64,000 nt of DNA from an uncultured Granulosicoccus sp. (GCA_947499955.1 CANMQI010000004.1:62001-126000); one strand, 5' to 3'. Counted from the first letter of the stretch, positions 26,827 through 36,396 are shown. Notes: generated by a model not told the origin, from the sequence alone. Made by a program: numbers and translations.

Positions 26827-26851
26827 ACAGACAAGTACAGCGAATTGTCAT
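26537..26851 (-). pseudogene. IS66 tnpB (Orf2), 5'-truncated
   Basis: The 104-residue frame carries the IS66 Orf2 core: GLAALVRSALDKEPLSGDVF, FRGRRGDLIKVLWFSGDG, then LYIKRLERGRFIWP. Usual proteins begin with about 25 residues of a conserved start that are absent here; instead the frame reads into riboswitch-leader sequence for its first ten codons. Also no longer paired with an intact tnpC. Confidence 0.75.
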
Positions 26852-26955
26852 GGCAATTCGTTTATCCCATCAGTCATTGGACCTGAGAGCTTATGCCCGG
26901 CGGATCAAAGCGTTTCTGATCCGGAACACTACCCCTTTCATAGATGCGCCTGAGT
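26826..26955 (-). repeat. relic of the glycine riboswitch second aptamer (copy of 22396-22525)
   Basis: About 110 bp match the dadA leader with only scattered changes, including CTCTCAGGTCCAATGAC, GGGGTAGTG and the segment up to the Shine-Dalgarno area. The 5' aptamer and the GGAGAGA start of the second aptamer are missing, so ligand binding is unlikely. It is joined on the left to the truncated IS66 tnpB and on the right, after about 150 bp, to the metallo-beta-lactamase-fold gene. Confidence 0.75.
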
Positions 26956-27103
26956 CTGGCGTCGCATATAGCGACTTGGATTTTTCTACGAATCGGGGTT
27001 TACTCCATGATTTTAGATACCGATTGAGTGTCGACATTGTGCTGAGCACTTGCAGTGTTCAGGACTTTCCCGGTCACCGAATTCGTACACACCTGAAGTT
27101 GTT

Positions 27104-28003
27104 TCAGAATCGATTGGCCGGGATCTTGAAATAGTGATGACCATCAGCCTCTGGATCAGGCAGACGCCCACCGCGCAGATTCGCCTGCAAGACGTGCAGC
27201 ATTCTATCCGGTAGATTCAGAGTGCGATCTCGCTCTTTACGCAGCTTGATATATTCCTCTTTAGAGACACCTCCGCCGACATGAATATTCTCGTCGCGTT
27301 GTTCTGCCACTGTACTTTCCCAAGAGGGTTCTTCGCGCTCCTCAGTGCCATAGTCGTGCCCGATGAACAATCGACAGTCGTCCGGCAAAGAGAGAATCTT
27401 CATGAGCGAGTCGTACAACTCAGACGCAGAGCCTCCCGGGAAATCGGCTCGAGAGGTGCCAGCATCCGGCTGCATGAAGGTGTCATGTACAAAGGCGGCG
27501 TCTCCGACTACGTACGCTATCGAGCCCAGGGTGTGACCCGGCGTCAACATCACTTGCACCGGCAGTTTGCCTATCGTGAAGCTGTCACCGTCAGACAGAA
27601 GCGTGTCGAAGTCGCTTTGCGGATCAAAGGCATCCGGTAAGTGGTAGAGCTTACGCCAGATCTTGGCGATGTCTTTCACCTTTTCACCGATCGCCGTCGG
27701 TGCGCCGGTGTGCTCGTGGAGCCAGTGCGAGGCCATCATGTGGTCTGCGTGTGGGTGCGTATCCAGAATCCATACAAGCTTCAGGTTTTCGCTTTCAATC
27801 TTTTCAAGCGCCCACTCGGCACTTTTCGAGCGAGTTTTCGCGGCGGCAGGATCGAATTCAAGTACAACATCGATCAGCGCGCATTCGCGTGTCTCGTCAT
27901 CGATACAGATGTACTGACAACTACCGGTATCCGGCTCGTGAAAGCCGATGACCCGTGGGCTTCCCGAGCCTCGGGATGCACTTTCGCGGTTGTATATGTT
28001 CAA
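27104..28003 (-). CDS. metallo-beta-lactamase-fold hydrolase, persulfide dioxygenase/Blh-like
   Basis: A 299-residue protein with the MBL metal motif DTHPHADHMMASH at about residues 82-94, MLTPGHTLGS, a metal Asp in VHDTFMQPDAG, and FIGHDYG. The sequence order and the C-terminal NIHVGGGVSKEEYIKLR box are those of the ETHE1/Blh group, which oxidises glutathione persulfide or is fused to sulfurtransferases. It starts at TTG 28003, chosen because a perfect AGGAGG sits 10 bp upstream and no in-frame ATG occurs early. A decayed 5' copy lies at 22710-23100. Likely role: sulfide or persulfide detoxification. Confidence 0.85.
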   Translation of the reverse strand: MNIYNRESASRGSGSPRVIGFHEPDTGSCQYICIDDETRECALIDVVLEFDPAAAKTRSKSAEWALEKIESENLKLVWILDTHPHADHMMASHWLHEHTGAPTAIGEKVKDIAKIWRKLYHLPDAFDPQSDFDTLLSDGDSFTIGKLPVQVMLTPGHTLGSIAYVVGDAAFVHDTFMQPDAGTSRADFPGGSASELYDSLMKILSLPDDCRLFIGHDYGTEEREEPSWESTVAEQRDENIHVGGGVSKEEYIKLRKERDRTLNLPDRMLHVLQANLRGGRLPDPEADGHHYFKIPANRF

Positions 28004-28336
28004 TGCACGATACCTCCTGAGATGGGAACACGATTCAGACAGGGCTCTTGGTCTTTACACGCGTTCGGCGCTTTTCCAATGCATTGATGAAATCTAAACC
28101 TGAAGCGATAGAGGAGTGCGCGCATGTAATATTGACAAGCGTCACCGAGTTCTCTTGCCGCTGACTTACGAATAACACAAGCCCGCTATTCCGATCTGAC
28201 AGTGGTTGGTTCATTGAACATAAGATATTGTCTATGAAAATGATGGTTTCCAGCAATCCCTTTGAACCCATGCACTGCTGTTCGGATTACCGATTCATCT
28301 GGCGTGCTTCCCTGCACAGGCCTGGCTGCGGCGATA
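28004..28336. other. 333-bp region without a recognised gene
   Basis: It holds the ribosome site of the metallo-beta-lactamase gene at 28014-28019 and no convincing open frame on either strand. Short frames here have no signal peptide, motif or ribosome site. Confidence 0.5.
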
Positions 28337-28363
28337 GCGCACTGGAGCGAAATACTCCAGCGC
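28337..28363 (-). terminator. hairpin downstream of the FG-GAP protein gene
   Basis: CTGGAG (28342-28347) pairs with CTCCAG (28355-28360), extended by GCG/CGC outside a 2-nt bulge, 17 bp beyond the stop of the minus-strand gene. No clear U-run follows, so it is a candidate only. Confidence 0.35.
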
Positions 28364-28379
28364 ACTTTCTCGATTGGTG

Positions 28380-30374
28380 TCAGCTCAGAAGAGGTTCGAG
28401 CAAGGCGTGAAGTTCTGCCTGCAGTTCGGTAGATAACCCGGAGTTCTTTTTGTCGGCATTTTTGAGAAGCTTCCGAATTTCCTTTTCCGCCTTGTTGTTG
28501 CGACCGTCAGCAAGGTAGTCTGCTGCTTTATCCAGAGATACGGAGAAGCGACGGTAAGCGCCAAAGCTCAGATTCCCGTCTGACAGGGCCGCACTCAAAG
28601 CTGCATTCGCCGACTCGATTGGATCTGCCGGAGCCAGGCAATCGGGAACACCATCACCATTACTGTCTGGGGATATGGATTCAGCGTTCAGCGGATCCGA
28701 CTCACAGGCCATTTCATCAATATCGCTTTGACCGTCACCATCATCATCCGTATCGGCGTTGTTACCAATCAGATCACCGTCGGTATCCAGCTGTTCGGTT
28801 GAGTCCAGCGGGAAGGCATCCTCGCTGTCGGCGACGCCATCGTTGTCATCGTCCGTGTCTGCATTGTTACCAATCAGGTCACCATCGGTATCCAGCTGTT
28901 CTGTCGAGTCCAGCGGGAAGGCATCTTCGTTATCAACAACGTCATCGTTGTCATCATCTGCATCGCAGCTGTTGCCAAGAATATCGTCATCGCTATTAAG
29001 CTGATCAGGGTTCTGCGTAGCCGGACAATTATCCAGTACATCGATTTCACCATCGCCATCAGTATCATCGATGTTCACCTCGAAGAGATAGATGGTACCG
29101 TTTCCGTAGGAATGAGCAACGAAACTTCCATCGTTCTGCGCATTACCCAGATAGAGATGGTTGTAGTTCTCAGCCGAATAGTCGCTGACATTGAAACGCT
29201 CTATGAGCTCCCAGGTCCCCGCGTTGGTTTGATAGTAGGCCTTGAGATCGTTGACACGCTTGCCGGCAGAGTTGTATGTGCCAGAGTTGTTCACGAGGAG
29301 CAATCTTTCATTCAGAAAGTAATCTGAATAGCCCAGACTGCCGATGACAGGCAGCAGAGACTCATTTTCGGTCCAGGAGCCGTCGACTTCTGCAAAGGTG
29401 AACAGGGATTCGTAGGTGCCAGTCGTGGCGATATTGATAGCCAGGACGCCATTGTCTGCAAAGATCTTGTTGCCGAAGAAATAGGAGCGTTGCCCACTGG
29501 TATAGAAGATTTCCTGATCGGCGAGCCATTCACCTTCCGGTGACTTCTTGTAGCTGAATACGCGCCCACCGTTTTCAGCCAGACTTGTCTCAGAGCTTGG
29601 CGCGCCAACAAAGATCGTGTCACCTTCAAGAGCAACGGATCGACCAAACAGGTCAACATGCCCACCAAAAGCATCCCGGTCAAGCTTGGCTGTCTTTATC
29701 CACTCACCGCTACCGGAATCGAGTTCGAACACATAGGCTGTTCCACGGTATTCGTACAGTTCCTCCGGAATGGAGGGCTCACCAGCAGCACCAAGTACAA
29801 TGGTATCGCCCTGCATTTGCAGTGAGTTTGCAAAGCTGAAATAGGAACCGGCTTCAGCATCAGGTGTCAATCTGGCAGTCTCGACCCAGCCTTCTCCCGG
29901 GATCAGCTCATAGACAAATGCGACAGGCTGGTCATCATTACCGCCGTTACCTGTGCTGATCAACAAGCGGTCACCTTGCAGTATCAGACCCTTGCCGAAC
30001 TGGTTTATCCTTTCCTGTCCGTTGTAACCCGTTTCGCTGCGATAGATTTGCGCCGTCTCAATCCACTCACCGGCGCTGTTTCTATCATAAATATAGACGA
30101 CGCCTGATGAAATGCTTTGGGGATAACCCGGTCGCCGGTATACCTCAGATATAGCAAGTCTGTCGCCATCGATATAAGCTTCATGGCCAAACCTGTCACT
30201 GAAGTCAACAATTCCGTCGTCGAAAGACTTGGTCACCGATGACGATTCGAACATCAAAGGAACGTCATCCACTGCAAGCGCGCTGGATACGGGAATCGCG
30301 AGCACGCTGGCGAGGCTCAACGATAATATCGATTTCTTCTGTCGGAGAAATGTGTGTTTGGTGTGTGAACGCAT
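28380..30374 (-). CDS. large secreted FG-GAP/thrombospondin-3-repeat protein
   Basis: The start at 30374 gives 664 residues with a signal peptide ending SSALA. The N-terminal 400 residues carry repeats of an FG-GAP/beta-propeller type, each with a phrase like FGRSVALEGDTIFVGAP or FGKGLILQGDRLLIS. Residues about 430-570 are acidic calcium-binding thrombospondin-3 loops (DTDGDGEIDVLDNCP, DDDNDGV) including two nearly identical 35-residue units. The C-terminal 90 residues are helical and charged. Likely a calcium-dependent surface or adhesion protein. It is transcribed away from the LysR/TRAP genes and stands alone. Confidence 0.8.
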   Translation of the reverse strand: MRSHTKHTFLRQKKSILSLSLASVLAIPVSSALAVDDVPLMFESSSVTKSFDDGIVDFSDRFGHEAYIDGDRLAISEVYRRPGYPQSISSGVVYIYDRNSAGEWIETAQIYRSETGYNGQERINQFGKGLILQGDRLLISTGNGGNDDQPVAFVYELIPGEGWVETARLTPDAEAGSYFSFANSLQMQGDTIVLGAAGEPSIPEELYEYRGTAYVFELDSGSGEWIKTAKLDRDAFGGHVDLFGRSVALEGDTIFVGAPSSETSLAENGGRVFSYKKSPEGEWLADQEIFYTSGQRSYFFGNKIFADNGVLAINIATTGTYESLFTFAEVDGSWTENESLLPVIGSLGYSDYFLNERLLLVNNSGTYNSAGKRVNDLKAYYQTNAGTWELIERFNVSDYSAENYNHLYLGNAQNDGSFVAHSYGNGTIYLFEVNIDDTDGDGEIDVLDNCPATQNPDQLNSDDDILGNSCDADDDNDDVVDNEDAFPLDSTEQLDTDGDLIGNNADTDDDNDGVADSEDAFPLDSTEQLDTDGDLIGNNADTDDDGDGQSDIDEMACESDPLNAESISPDSNGDGVPDCLAPADPIESANAALSAALSDGNLSFGAYRRFSVSLDKAADYLADGRNNKAEKEIRKLLKNADKKNSGLSTELQAELHALLEPLLS
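28746..28955. repeat. two 105-bp tandem repeats in the thrombospondin-3 region
   Basis: Positions 28746-28850 and 28851-28955 encode the same 35-residue unit (TDGDLIGNNADTDDD, then EDAFPLDSTEQ) with few base differences, several of them silent. In-frame repeats like this expand and contract by recombination. Confidence 0.8.
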
Positions 30375-30398
30375 TCTAGGCACAGGGTAGCGGAACAA

Positions 30399-30865
30399 GA
30401 GCTCATGATTTTATAGATATTCTTGTTGAAAACATTTGTCATATTCATCGAATTGGTATGTAACTAGTTGAATTTGTGTGGTAGCTCCCACGGACACAGC
30501 TCAAGGGTTGACACCGCTTCGAGTGTTCATGTCGTCGCAGTAGTGACACAATACGCTTCAACGAAAGGAGTGCGCTCTACCGGACGAATGCTGGCATTTC
30601 GGAGCCGATAGCACGATTTGATGACAGCTATTATTCTCGTGATTACCCTGTAGAGGCTGGCGACATCACAGACAATCTGGCGTTTCAGGAAGAATCACCT
30701 CAATCGAATTGCCAAGGCACCGCCGGTCAGCGCTTTTTGCGATTAGCACATGGCCCGACTTTCAATCGGGCCTACAATTCCCATCCCTTGAGCTGCGGTT
30801 CCATGTCCTGACTTCCAGTGTGCTCGCCGTATTCAGGCTGCATTTCCTGACGATAGTCAGGTGGT
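30399..30865. other. 467-bp gap between convergent/divergent genes
   Basis: No gene is visible. Two hairpins occur: GGCCCGA/TCGGGCC at 30752-30772 and a perfect CCTGAC-GATA-GTCAGG at 30846-30861, the latter 5 bp beyond the LysR stop and probably marking the end of that minus-strand transcript. The left part holds the promoter of the FG-GAP protein gene. Confidence 0.5.
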
Positions 30866-31756
30866 TCAGTACTGCAAGCAAAGCTGCTGAAACTCGTTAT
30901 GGATGGGGCTTGATGATTCGTTGTTTCTACTGATTATTCCGATAGGTCGATGAAATTGAGGGTGGTCCAGTTTCAGGAAAGCCAGATCGTCGCCCAGATA
31001 GGCAGCGGTTGTCTTCATCGGCATCGTGGAAATGAAGTCGGTTGATTGCAGAATTTCCATCACTGACCGAATGGAATCGGTTTCAACGGCGATGTCAATC
31101 CTGTCCAATCCCATGGCGATCAACGCGCCCTCGGTTTGATGGCGCAGCATGCTTCCGCGAGAGTGGGATACCCAACGCTGATGTTGCAAATCCGCACTCT
31201 TGATGGTTTTCAGAGAATGAAGTGCATGCCCGTTGCGGCACAATATGCCTACGCGATCGTCCACCAGATGTGTGAAAGTCGATTGGCTGGATCGGTCTAT
31301 GAAGTCACGGGGGCCGATTATCATGTCAACTTGAGCACGCTCCAGCATTTCGCGTAGCTCGTGAACGAGGCCCACCCGCAGATCAACCTTGCAGTGCGGT
31401 CGATCAACGATGAATCGAGTGATTCTGCTGGTCAGAAAGTGACCCGCGATGATGGGTGGTGCCCCAATCCTGAGCGTGCCTGCTGTTCCCTCTGCTGCCA
31501 ATTTGGAGAGGTTTCTTGCCTGCTCTTCTGCTGTGCGTATGGAGATACCGGCTTGTGCCAGCTTCAAGCCCAGGTCGGTCGGTTCAGCCTTCCTGGAGGT
31601 TCTGTCAAACAGGGGAATACCGACACGATCCTCCAGTGTTTTCATATTACGACTGAGGGCGGGCTGGGTAATGCCTATGCGGTCAGCAGCCGCCTGAAAT
31701 GAGCCTGCTTCGACGATAAGGGACAGTTGGGCGAGATGGCGCGGATCGATATACAT
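30866..31756 (-). CDS. LysR-family transcriptional regulator
   Basis: A 296-residue LysR regulator with the winged helix at residues 5-62 (GSFQAAADRIGITQPALSR) and an effector domain starting LRIGAPPIIAG near residue 95. It is divergent from the TAXI-TRAP operon across an A/T-rich 90-bp gap (31757-31846), which includes ATCA/TGAT arms at 31786-31806 that could be a LysR site. It most likely activates the transporter and sulfatase in response to their substrate. Confidence 0.9.
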   Translation of the reverse strand: MYIDPRHLAQLSLIVEAGSFQAAADRIGITQPALSRNMKTLEDRVGIPLFDRTSRKAEPTDLGLKLAQAGISIRTAEEQARNLSKLAAEGTAGTLRIGAPPIIAGHFLTSRITRFIVDRPHCKVDLRVGLVHELREMLERAQVDMIIGPRDFIDRSSQSTFTHLVDDRVGILCRNGHALHSLKTIKSADLQHQRWVSHSRGSMLRHQTEGALIAMGLDRIDIAVETDSIRSVMEILQSTDFISTMPMKTTAAYLGDDLAFLKLDHPQFHRPIGIISRNNESSSPIHNEFQQLCLQY

Positions 31757-31846
31757 ACCACAAAGTAATATATGCCGAGAAAAAAATCATTATTTTTTAT
31801 GTTGATGAGGGCTTAAGCTATAAAAAAAATCCACCAGGAGGCCTTC

Positions 31847-32854
31847 ATGCAAACATTAAAGAATACCGTCGCTGCTGCGACCATGGCGCTGTCGCTTGCT
31901 TTTACCGGCAACGCTGCGGCACAGGTGTACAAGGGAGAAACCGCCGGTGTGGGTGATCCGGTCCACACGATGTTCGTGGCATTCGCCAATCAGGCGGGCA
32001 AGGCGGATGTGACTGTTCAAGTCAACGCGGGGCAGACATTGACCAAGTCGATGCTCAAGGGCGCGCGGGGCGATATCGAGTTCTTCTCGGCGGTGCCTTC
32101 CCTGGTCAACCTCATGGCGGGTCAGCAGGCCATGTACGCGAATATTGACGGAGCGGAGGAACTCTCAGGCAATATGCGCGCAATTCTCGGTTTCAAGGCC
32201 GGGGCCTATCATCCCGTTGTTCTTGCGTCATCCGGGATCGAGAACTGGGAAGACATCAAAGGCAAAACCGTTTTTACCGGCCCCCCCGCTGGCGCCGCTT
32301 CAGCAACCTCGGAAGGGCTCATAAAAGTGATAACCGGCTATGAGGCGGGTACGGACTACACCGCTGTTCGGCTTTCCTGGGGTGAAGGCTATGCAGCATT
32401 GTCCGATGGCAAGATCGACATGATGGTTCGTCCCGCGGAAGTGGGTTCAGCCAATATTGAACAATTCGGCTTGTCAGGTGAATTTCGTATCCTGTCGATA
32501 CCGGATGAGGCGCGAGATAACGAAGAGATGCTTGCACTGTTTGGCAAGCCGGGCCGAGGCATGGCGACGTTCGATGGCAGCATCTACAAGGGCCAGCTGA
32601 CCGAAGGTGAAATCACCTCGCTGGGTTTCTTCCAGTTTCTGGGCACTCACGCCGGTGTCGATGATGATGTCGTTTACGCTGCCACAAAAGCGTTCTGGGA
32701 AAACATTTCCGAAGTGCAGAACACCGCGTTTTTCCTGAAGGAAGTCAGTAAGGATACGGCCTTCACAGCGATCAATGTGCCGTTGCATGCAGGCGCGTTG
32801 CGCTATTACGACGAAGCCGGTTTCGACGTACCCGATGAGCTGCGCGCACCCTGA
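31847..32854 (+). CDS. TAXI-family TRAP transporter substrate-binding protein
   Basis: A 335-residue periplasmic protein: signal peptide to about residue 25 (FTGNAAAQ), then the TAXI-type lobe with GDPVHTMFVAFANQ, the ligand-site region KGKTVFTGPPAGAASATSE and TAINVPLHAGALRYY at the end. AGGAGG sits 5 bp before the ATG. It binds the solute and delivers it to the fused permease encoded next. TAXI receptors are known for glutamate and other carboxylates; here the adjacent sulfatase suggests a sulfated or aromatic acid, as inference. Confidence 0.85.
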   Translation: MQTLKNTVAAATMALSLAFTGNAAAQVYKGETAGVGDPVHTMFVAFANQAGKADVTVQVNAGQTLTKSMLKGARGDIEFFSAVPSLVNLMAGQQAMYANIDGAEELSGNMRAILGFKAGAYHPVVLASSGIENWEDIKGKTVFTGPPAGAASATSEGLIKVITGYEAGTDYTAVRLSWGEGYAALSDGKIDMMVRPAEVGSANIEQFGLSGEFRILSIPDEARDNEEMLALFGKPGRGMATFDGSIYKGQLTEGEITSLGFFQFLGTHAGVDDDVVYAATKAFWENISEVQNTAFFLKEVSKDTAFTAINVPLHAGALRYYDEAGFDVPDELRAP

Positions 32855-32896
32855 TCTTTTTCATCAGACCCTTCCTTTGCACCGTTTTTCTATCTG

Positions 32897-34828
32897 ATGA
32901 GAGATGAGATGACAGATCCGTCGAGAGCATCTGCTCAAATGAGTCGAGTGCTCAACTGGGCGTCAGTTATTGCCTGCGCAATTCTCGGGGCAATGGCGAT
33001 CTATACGTCAGGCATTGGCCTTCTTGATGCCAGCACGCAACGTGCTGGCGGATTTGCACTGGCCTTGATTGTCGGTGTTGCGGCGTCACGTTCCATCCGT
33101 AATCCGAAACAGATGAGTTCGGCATCCTCCACGTTTCATATCATCATGGATGTGATCTTGATCGTGGCGGGTCTGTGGTCAATCTGGTCATTTCATTTCG
33201 TGCAGGGTCAGATGCAGACTGCGCTGTATGACGTCACCAATGCGGATGCCTGGCCAGCCCTGGCAGGCCTGTGTGTCTTTCTCGAACTATCTCGCCGCCT
33301 GTGGGGGTGGGGCCTGTTCTGCGTTGGCGCCTTCGCTGTTCTCTACTTGTTGTTCGGGCAGAATCTACCGGGAATGCTGGAGCATTCCGGGTTCAGCCTC
33401 AAAGAGGTAGCAGAGGGGCTCTGGTACAACACCAACAAGGGTGTGTTCGGATCAATCACCAACATCGTGCTGGCGACGGTATTCATCTTCATCGTATTCG
33501 GTGCCTTGCTGGAAGGCACAGGTGCCGGTGACACCTTGCTGAAATTCGCCTTTCTCGCCACGCGCCGCACGCGAGGCGGTCCGGCACACGCGGCCATACT
33601 GGCATCCTCTCTGTTCGGAACGATGTCAGGCAGCACGGTGGCCAATATCGTGGGTACCGGCACGTTTACCATTCCCATGATCAAGAAGCGGGGCTTTTCT
33701 CCCACGTTTGCAGCAGGCATCGAGGCGACAGCTTCATCCGGCGGACAGATCATGCCGCCTATCATGGGAGCCGCGGCGCTGGTCATGGCGGACCTGACCG
33801 GCGTTGGATACCTCAACATCATCATCGCTGCGCTGGTTCCGGCTCTGTTCTACTACTTCAGTCTTTTCACTGCGGTGACGGTTGAAGCCAGGCGGCAGGG
33901 TATCGAAGTTCAACCCCTGTCCGTTGACGACAAGATCACCAAAGTGGACTTGATCAATTCGATCCTGTTTGCAGGGCCGATTGCTGCGGTTGTCATTTCC
34001 TTGTTGATGGGGTTGTCGACGTCATCGGCAGGCTTCTACGCGGTCGTGGTGTTGCTGGTGTTGTCGGTGATCAATCCGGATGTACGCGCGAACCCCAGTC
34101 GTGTCTGGCGGTCATTCATCTCAGGCAGCAAATCCGGTGCGACCTTGTTGATTGCCATTGCCGCCATCGGCATTCTGGTCGGTGCTCTGGATACGACAGG
34201 CCTGGGCCTGAAGCTTGCCAATGTCATTGCCTCGGTGCGTGGCGACAGCCTGTTTTCAGCGCTGCTGGTTGCCATGATTGGCGCTCTGATCCTGGGCATG
34301 GGCATGCCGACGCTGCCGGCCTATCTGATCATCATTCTTGTCATGGGGCCTGCGATTCAAGCGCTCGGTATATCAATACTCACCGCTCACATGTTCGTGT
34401 TCTATTACGGCGTTGCATCGTCACTGACGCCACCGGTGGCCATTGCCGCCTATGCAGCGGCACCGATTGCGGGGGCCAATCCGCTCATGACCTCTTTCAT
34501 GTCCTTCCGGCTTGGCATGGCGAAATTCATCATACCGTTCATCTTCGCCTTCTACCCAACGCTGCTGATAGTGGAGGAATTCCAGCTGTGGACGTTCATC
34601 TGGATCGTTGCCCGAACCATGTTCTGTATCTGGCTTTTCTCTTCAGCCTTGTCCGCCTATGACCGAGGCAAGCTGACATGGTTGGAAGTGGGCTTGCGGT
34701 TCGTAGCGGCTTTCGTATTGCTTGCAATCAGTCCGATGTTCTATCTGCCGGCTTTGGCCCTGGGTATCGCACTGATTGCCTGGGATCTGAATAGGGGATC
34801 AACACCATTGAGTAGAGCGACGACATGA
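32897..34828 (+). CDS. TRAP transporter permease, DctQM fusion (TAXI type)
   Basis: A 643-residue membrane protein in which a small four-helix DctQ-like part (residues about 20-150) is fused to the large DctM-like part with about 12 helices. Family signatures are SSGGQIMPPIMGAAALVMA near residue 275 and LGMGMPTLPAYLIIILVMG near 470. The fused form is normal for TAXI systems. It uses the Na+ gradient to import the ligand. The start may be 32897 or 32909 (both ATG). It overlaps the sulfatase gene by ATGA. Confidence 0.9.
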   Translation: MRDEMTDPSRASAQMSRVLNWASVIACAILGAMAIYTSGIGLLDASTQRAGGFALALIVGVAASRSIRNPKQMSSASSTFHIIMDVILIVAGLWSIWSFHFVQGQMQTALYDVTNADAWPALAGLCVFLELSRRLWGWGLFCVGAFAVLYLLFGQNLPGMLEHSGFSLKEVAEGLWYNTNKGVFGSITNIVLATVFIFIVFGALLEGTGAGDTLLKFAFLATRRTRGGPAHAAILASSLFGTMSGSTVANIVGTGTFTIPMIKKRGFSPTFAAGIEATASSGGQIMPPIMGAAALVMADLTGVGYLNIIIAALVPALFYYFSLFTAVTVEARRQGIEVQPLSVDDKITKVDLINSILFAGPIAAVVISLLMGLSTSSAGFYAVVVLLVLSVINPDVRANPSRVWRSFISGSKSGATLLIAIAAIGILVGALDTTGLGLKLANVIASVRGDSLFSALLVAMIGALILGMGMPTLPAYLIIILVMGPAIQALGISILTAHMFVFYYGVASSLTPPVAIAAYAAAPIAGANPLMTSFMSFRLGMAKFIIPFIFAFYPTLLIVEEFQLWTFIWIVARTMFCIWLFSSALSAYDRGKLTWLEVGLRFVAAFVLLAISPMFYLPALALGIALIAWDLNRGSTPLSRATT

Positions 34829-36396
34829 CGAAGAAACCCAACTTTCTGTTTATCATTACCGATCAACACCGTGCCGATCATCTGGGTTGCTATGGCAACC
34901 CGATTGTAAAGACCCCCAATATTGATGGTATTGCGGAAAAGGGTCGACGGTGGGACAAGTTCTACGTGGCCAATCCGATCTGCATGCCCAATCGTGCGTC
35001 CATCATGACTGGACGTATGTCGTCGCTTCATGGTGCGCGCCACAATGGTATTCCGCTGTCACACGATCACACGACATTTGTCGAGCTACTGAAAGACGCA
35101 GGCTATCGAACGGGCCTTATCGGTAAATCACACTTGCAGAGCTTTACCGGGCTGCCTGCGTCCAATACATACCAACCTGACCCGGCGCTGCATACGCCAC
35201 GCAAGGAACTGCGTGACGCATACAAGCATGATCGGCATTCGGAAGACTACGATCTGGAAGTGGTACCGAAGTGGGATCGCCCACTGGCTGAACGTATGGA
35301 GGGTGATTTCTACGGTTTCGAACATGTCGAGATCGCCGCCGACCATGCGGATGCTGCGAGTGGCGATTATCTGCTGTGGGCCCGTGAGCAAGATCCCGAT
35401 TTCGATAGTCTGGTGGGAGAGGAAAACGCGCTGCCGGACGATCGCATCAACGCACCGCAAGCCTGGCGAACAGCGGTGCCGGAAGAACTCTATTCGACAT
35501 CGTGGATAGCGGACAGGTCGCAGGACTGGTTGAAGGAGCGTGCCGATGATGATGCACCGTTCTTCTTGCAGATGTCTTTCCCTGATCCGCATCATCCCTT
35601 CACGCCACCAGGAAAATACTGGGATATGTATGATCCGGCAGACATGCCACTGCCGGCTTCATTCGGCAAGAGCGATCTGCCGCCTGTCAAGGCAATGCGT
35701 GAGGCGATGGAAAACGGTACGGACCCGCGTGATAACCAGAGCCCTTTCAGCGTGACGGAAGATGAAGCGCGTCAAATCCTCGCATTGACGTACGGGTCCA
35801 TCACCATGATTGATGATGCCATCGGGCGCGTACTGGCGCAGCTCGAGGAATCGGGTCTGGCTGACAATACCATTGTGATCTTCACGTCTGACCATGGGGA
35901 CTACATGGGCGATCATGGTTTGATGCTGAAACTGCTGCTGCACTTCCAGGGCACCATTCGCGTCCCGTTCATCTGGTTTGACCCATCGCAGCGGGGCGGC
36001 GGGGAAGCTAATTCCGGTCTGGCGTCGAGCATTGATATTTCCGCGACCATTCTGGCGCGAGCTGGCGTACAGGCTTTCAATGGAATTCAGGGTCGTGACT
36101 TGCTGCGTGATCCAGAGCCTGAGGCAATCATTGTTGAAGAAGATAGCCAACGGACAATGACCGGGTTCGAGCGTCCGCAACGTATTCGAACCGTGGTGAC
36201 TGATCGCTACCGCATGTCGTTGCGAGAGGGTGAGGACTGGCACGAGCTGTACGATCTACAGGCAGATCCGCATGAACTGGACAATCGCTATGCCGATCCG
36301 GATTTTTCGGATGTTCGACACGAATTGACTGAGATCATGTTGCGTCGCATGATCGCTCTTCAAGACCGTGCGCCGTTACCTGCCTATCGTGCTTGA
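34825..36396 (+). CDS. type I sulfatase (formylglycine-dependent)
   Basis: A 523-residue sulfatase with the core IITDQHRADHLG near the N-terminus (metal Asp), the formylglycine motif CMPNR followed by ASIMTGR at about residues 53-64 (CxPxR, Cys converted to formylglycine), GKSHLQ, and FTSDHGDYMGDHGLM holding the second metal pair. No signal peptide, so it acts in the cytoplasm after import. Translationally coupled to the TRAP permease (ATGA), which argues that the imported solute is a sulfate ester (or phosphonate monoester) that it then cleaves. No separate maturase gene is in the window. Confidence 0.85.
   Translation: MTKKPNFLFIITDQHRADHLGCYGNPIVKTPNIDGIAEKGRRWDKFYVANPICMPNRASIMTGRMSSLHGARHNGIPLSHDHTTFVELLKDAGYRTGLIGKSHLQSFTGLPASNTYQPDPALHTPRKELRDAYKHDRHSEDYDLEVVPKWDRPLAERMEGDFYGFEHVEIAADHADAASGDYLLWAREQDPDFDSLVGEENALPDDRINAPQAWRTAVPEELYSTSWIADRSQDWLKERADDDAPFFLQMSFPDPHHPFTPPGKYWDMYDPADMPLPASFGKSDLPPVKAMREAMENGTDPRDNQSPFSVTEDEARQILALTYGSITMIDDAIGRVLAQLEESGLADNTIVIFTSDHGDYMGDHGLMLKLLLHFQGTIRVPFIWFDPSQRGGGEANSGLASSIDISATILARAGVQAFNGIQGRDLLRDPEPEAIIVEEDSQRTMTGFERPQRIRTVVTDRYRMSLREGEDWHELYDLQADPHELDNRYADPDFSDVRHELTEIMLRRMIALQDRAPLPAYRA

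Noticed and set aside
26335-27134. Plus-strand frames over the IS66 and riboswitch area
   Set aside because: They are antisense to IS66 gene remnants and to the riboswitch relic and hold no motif.
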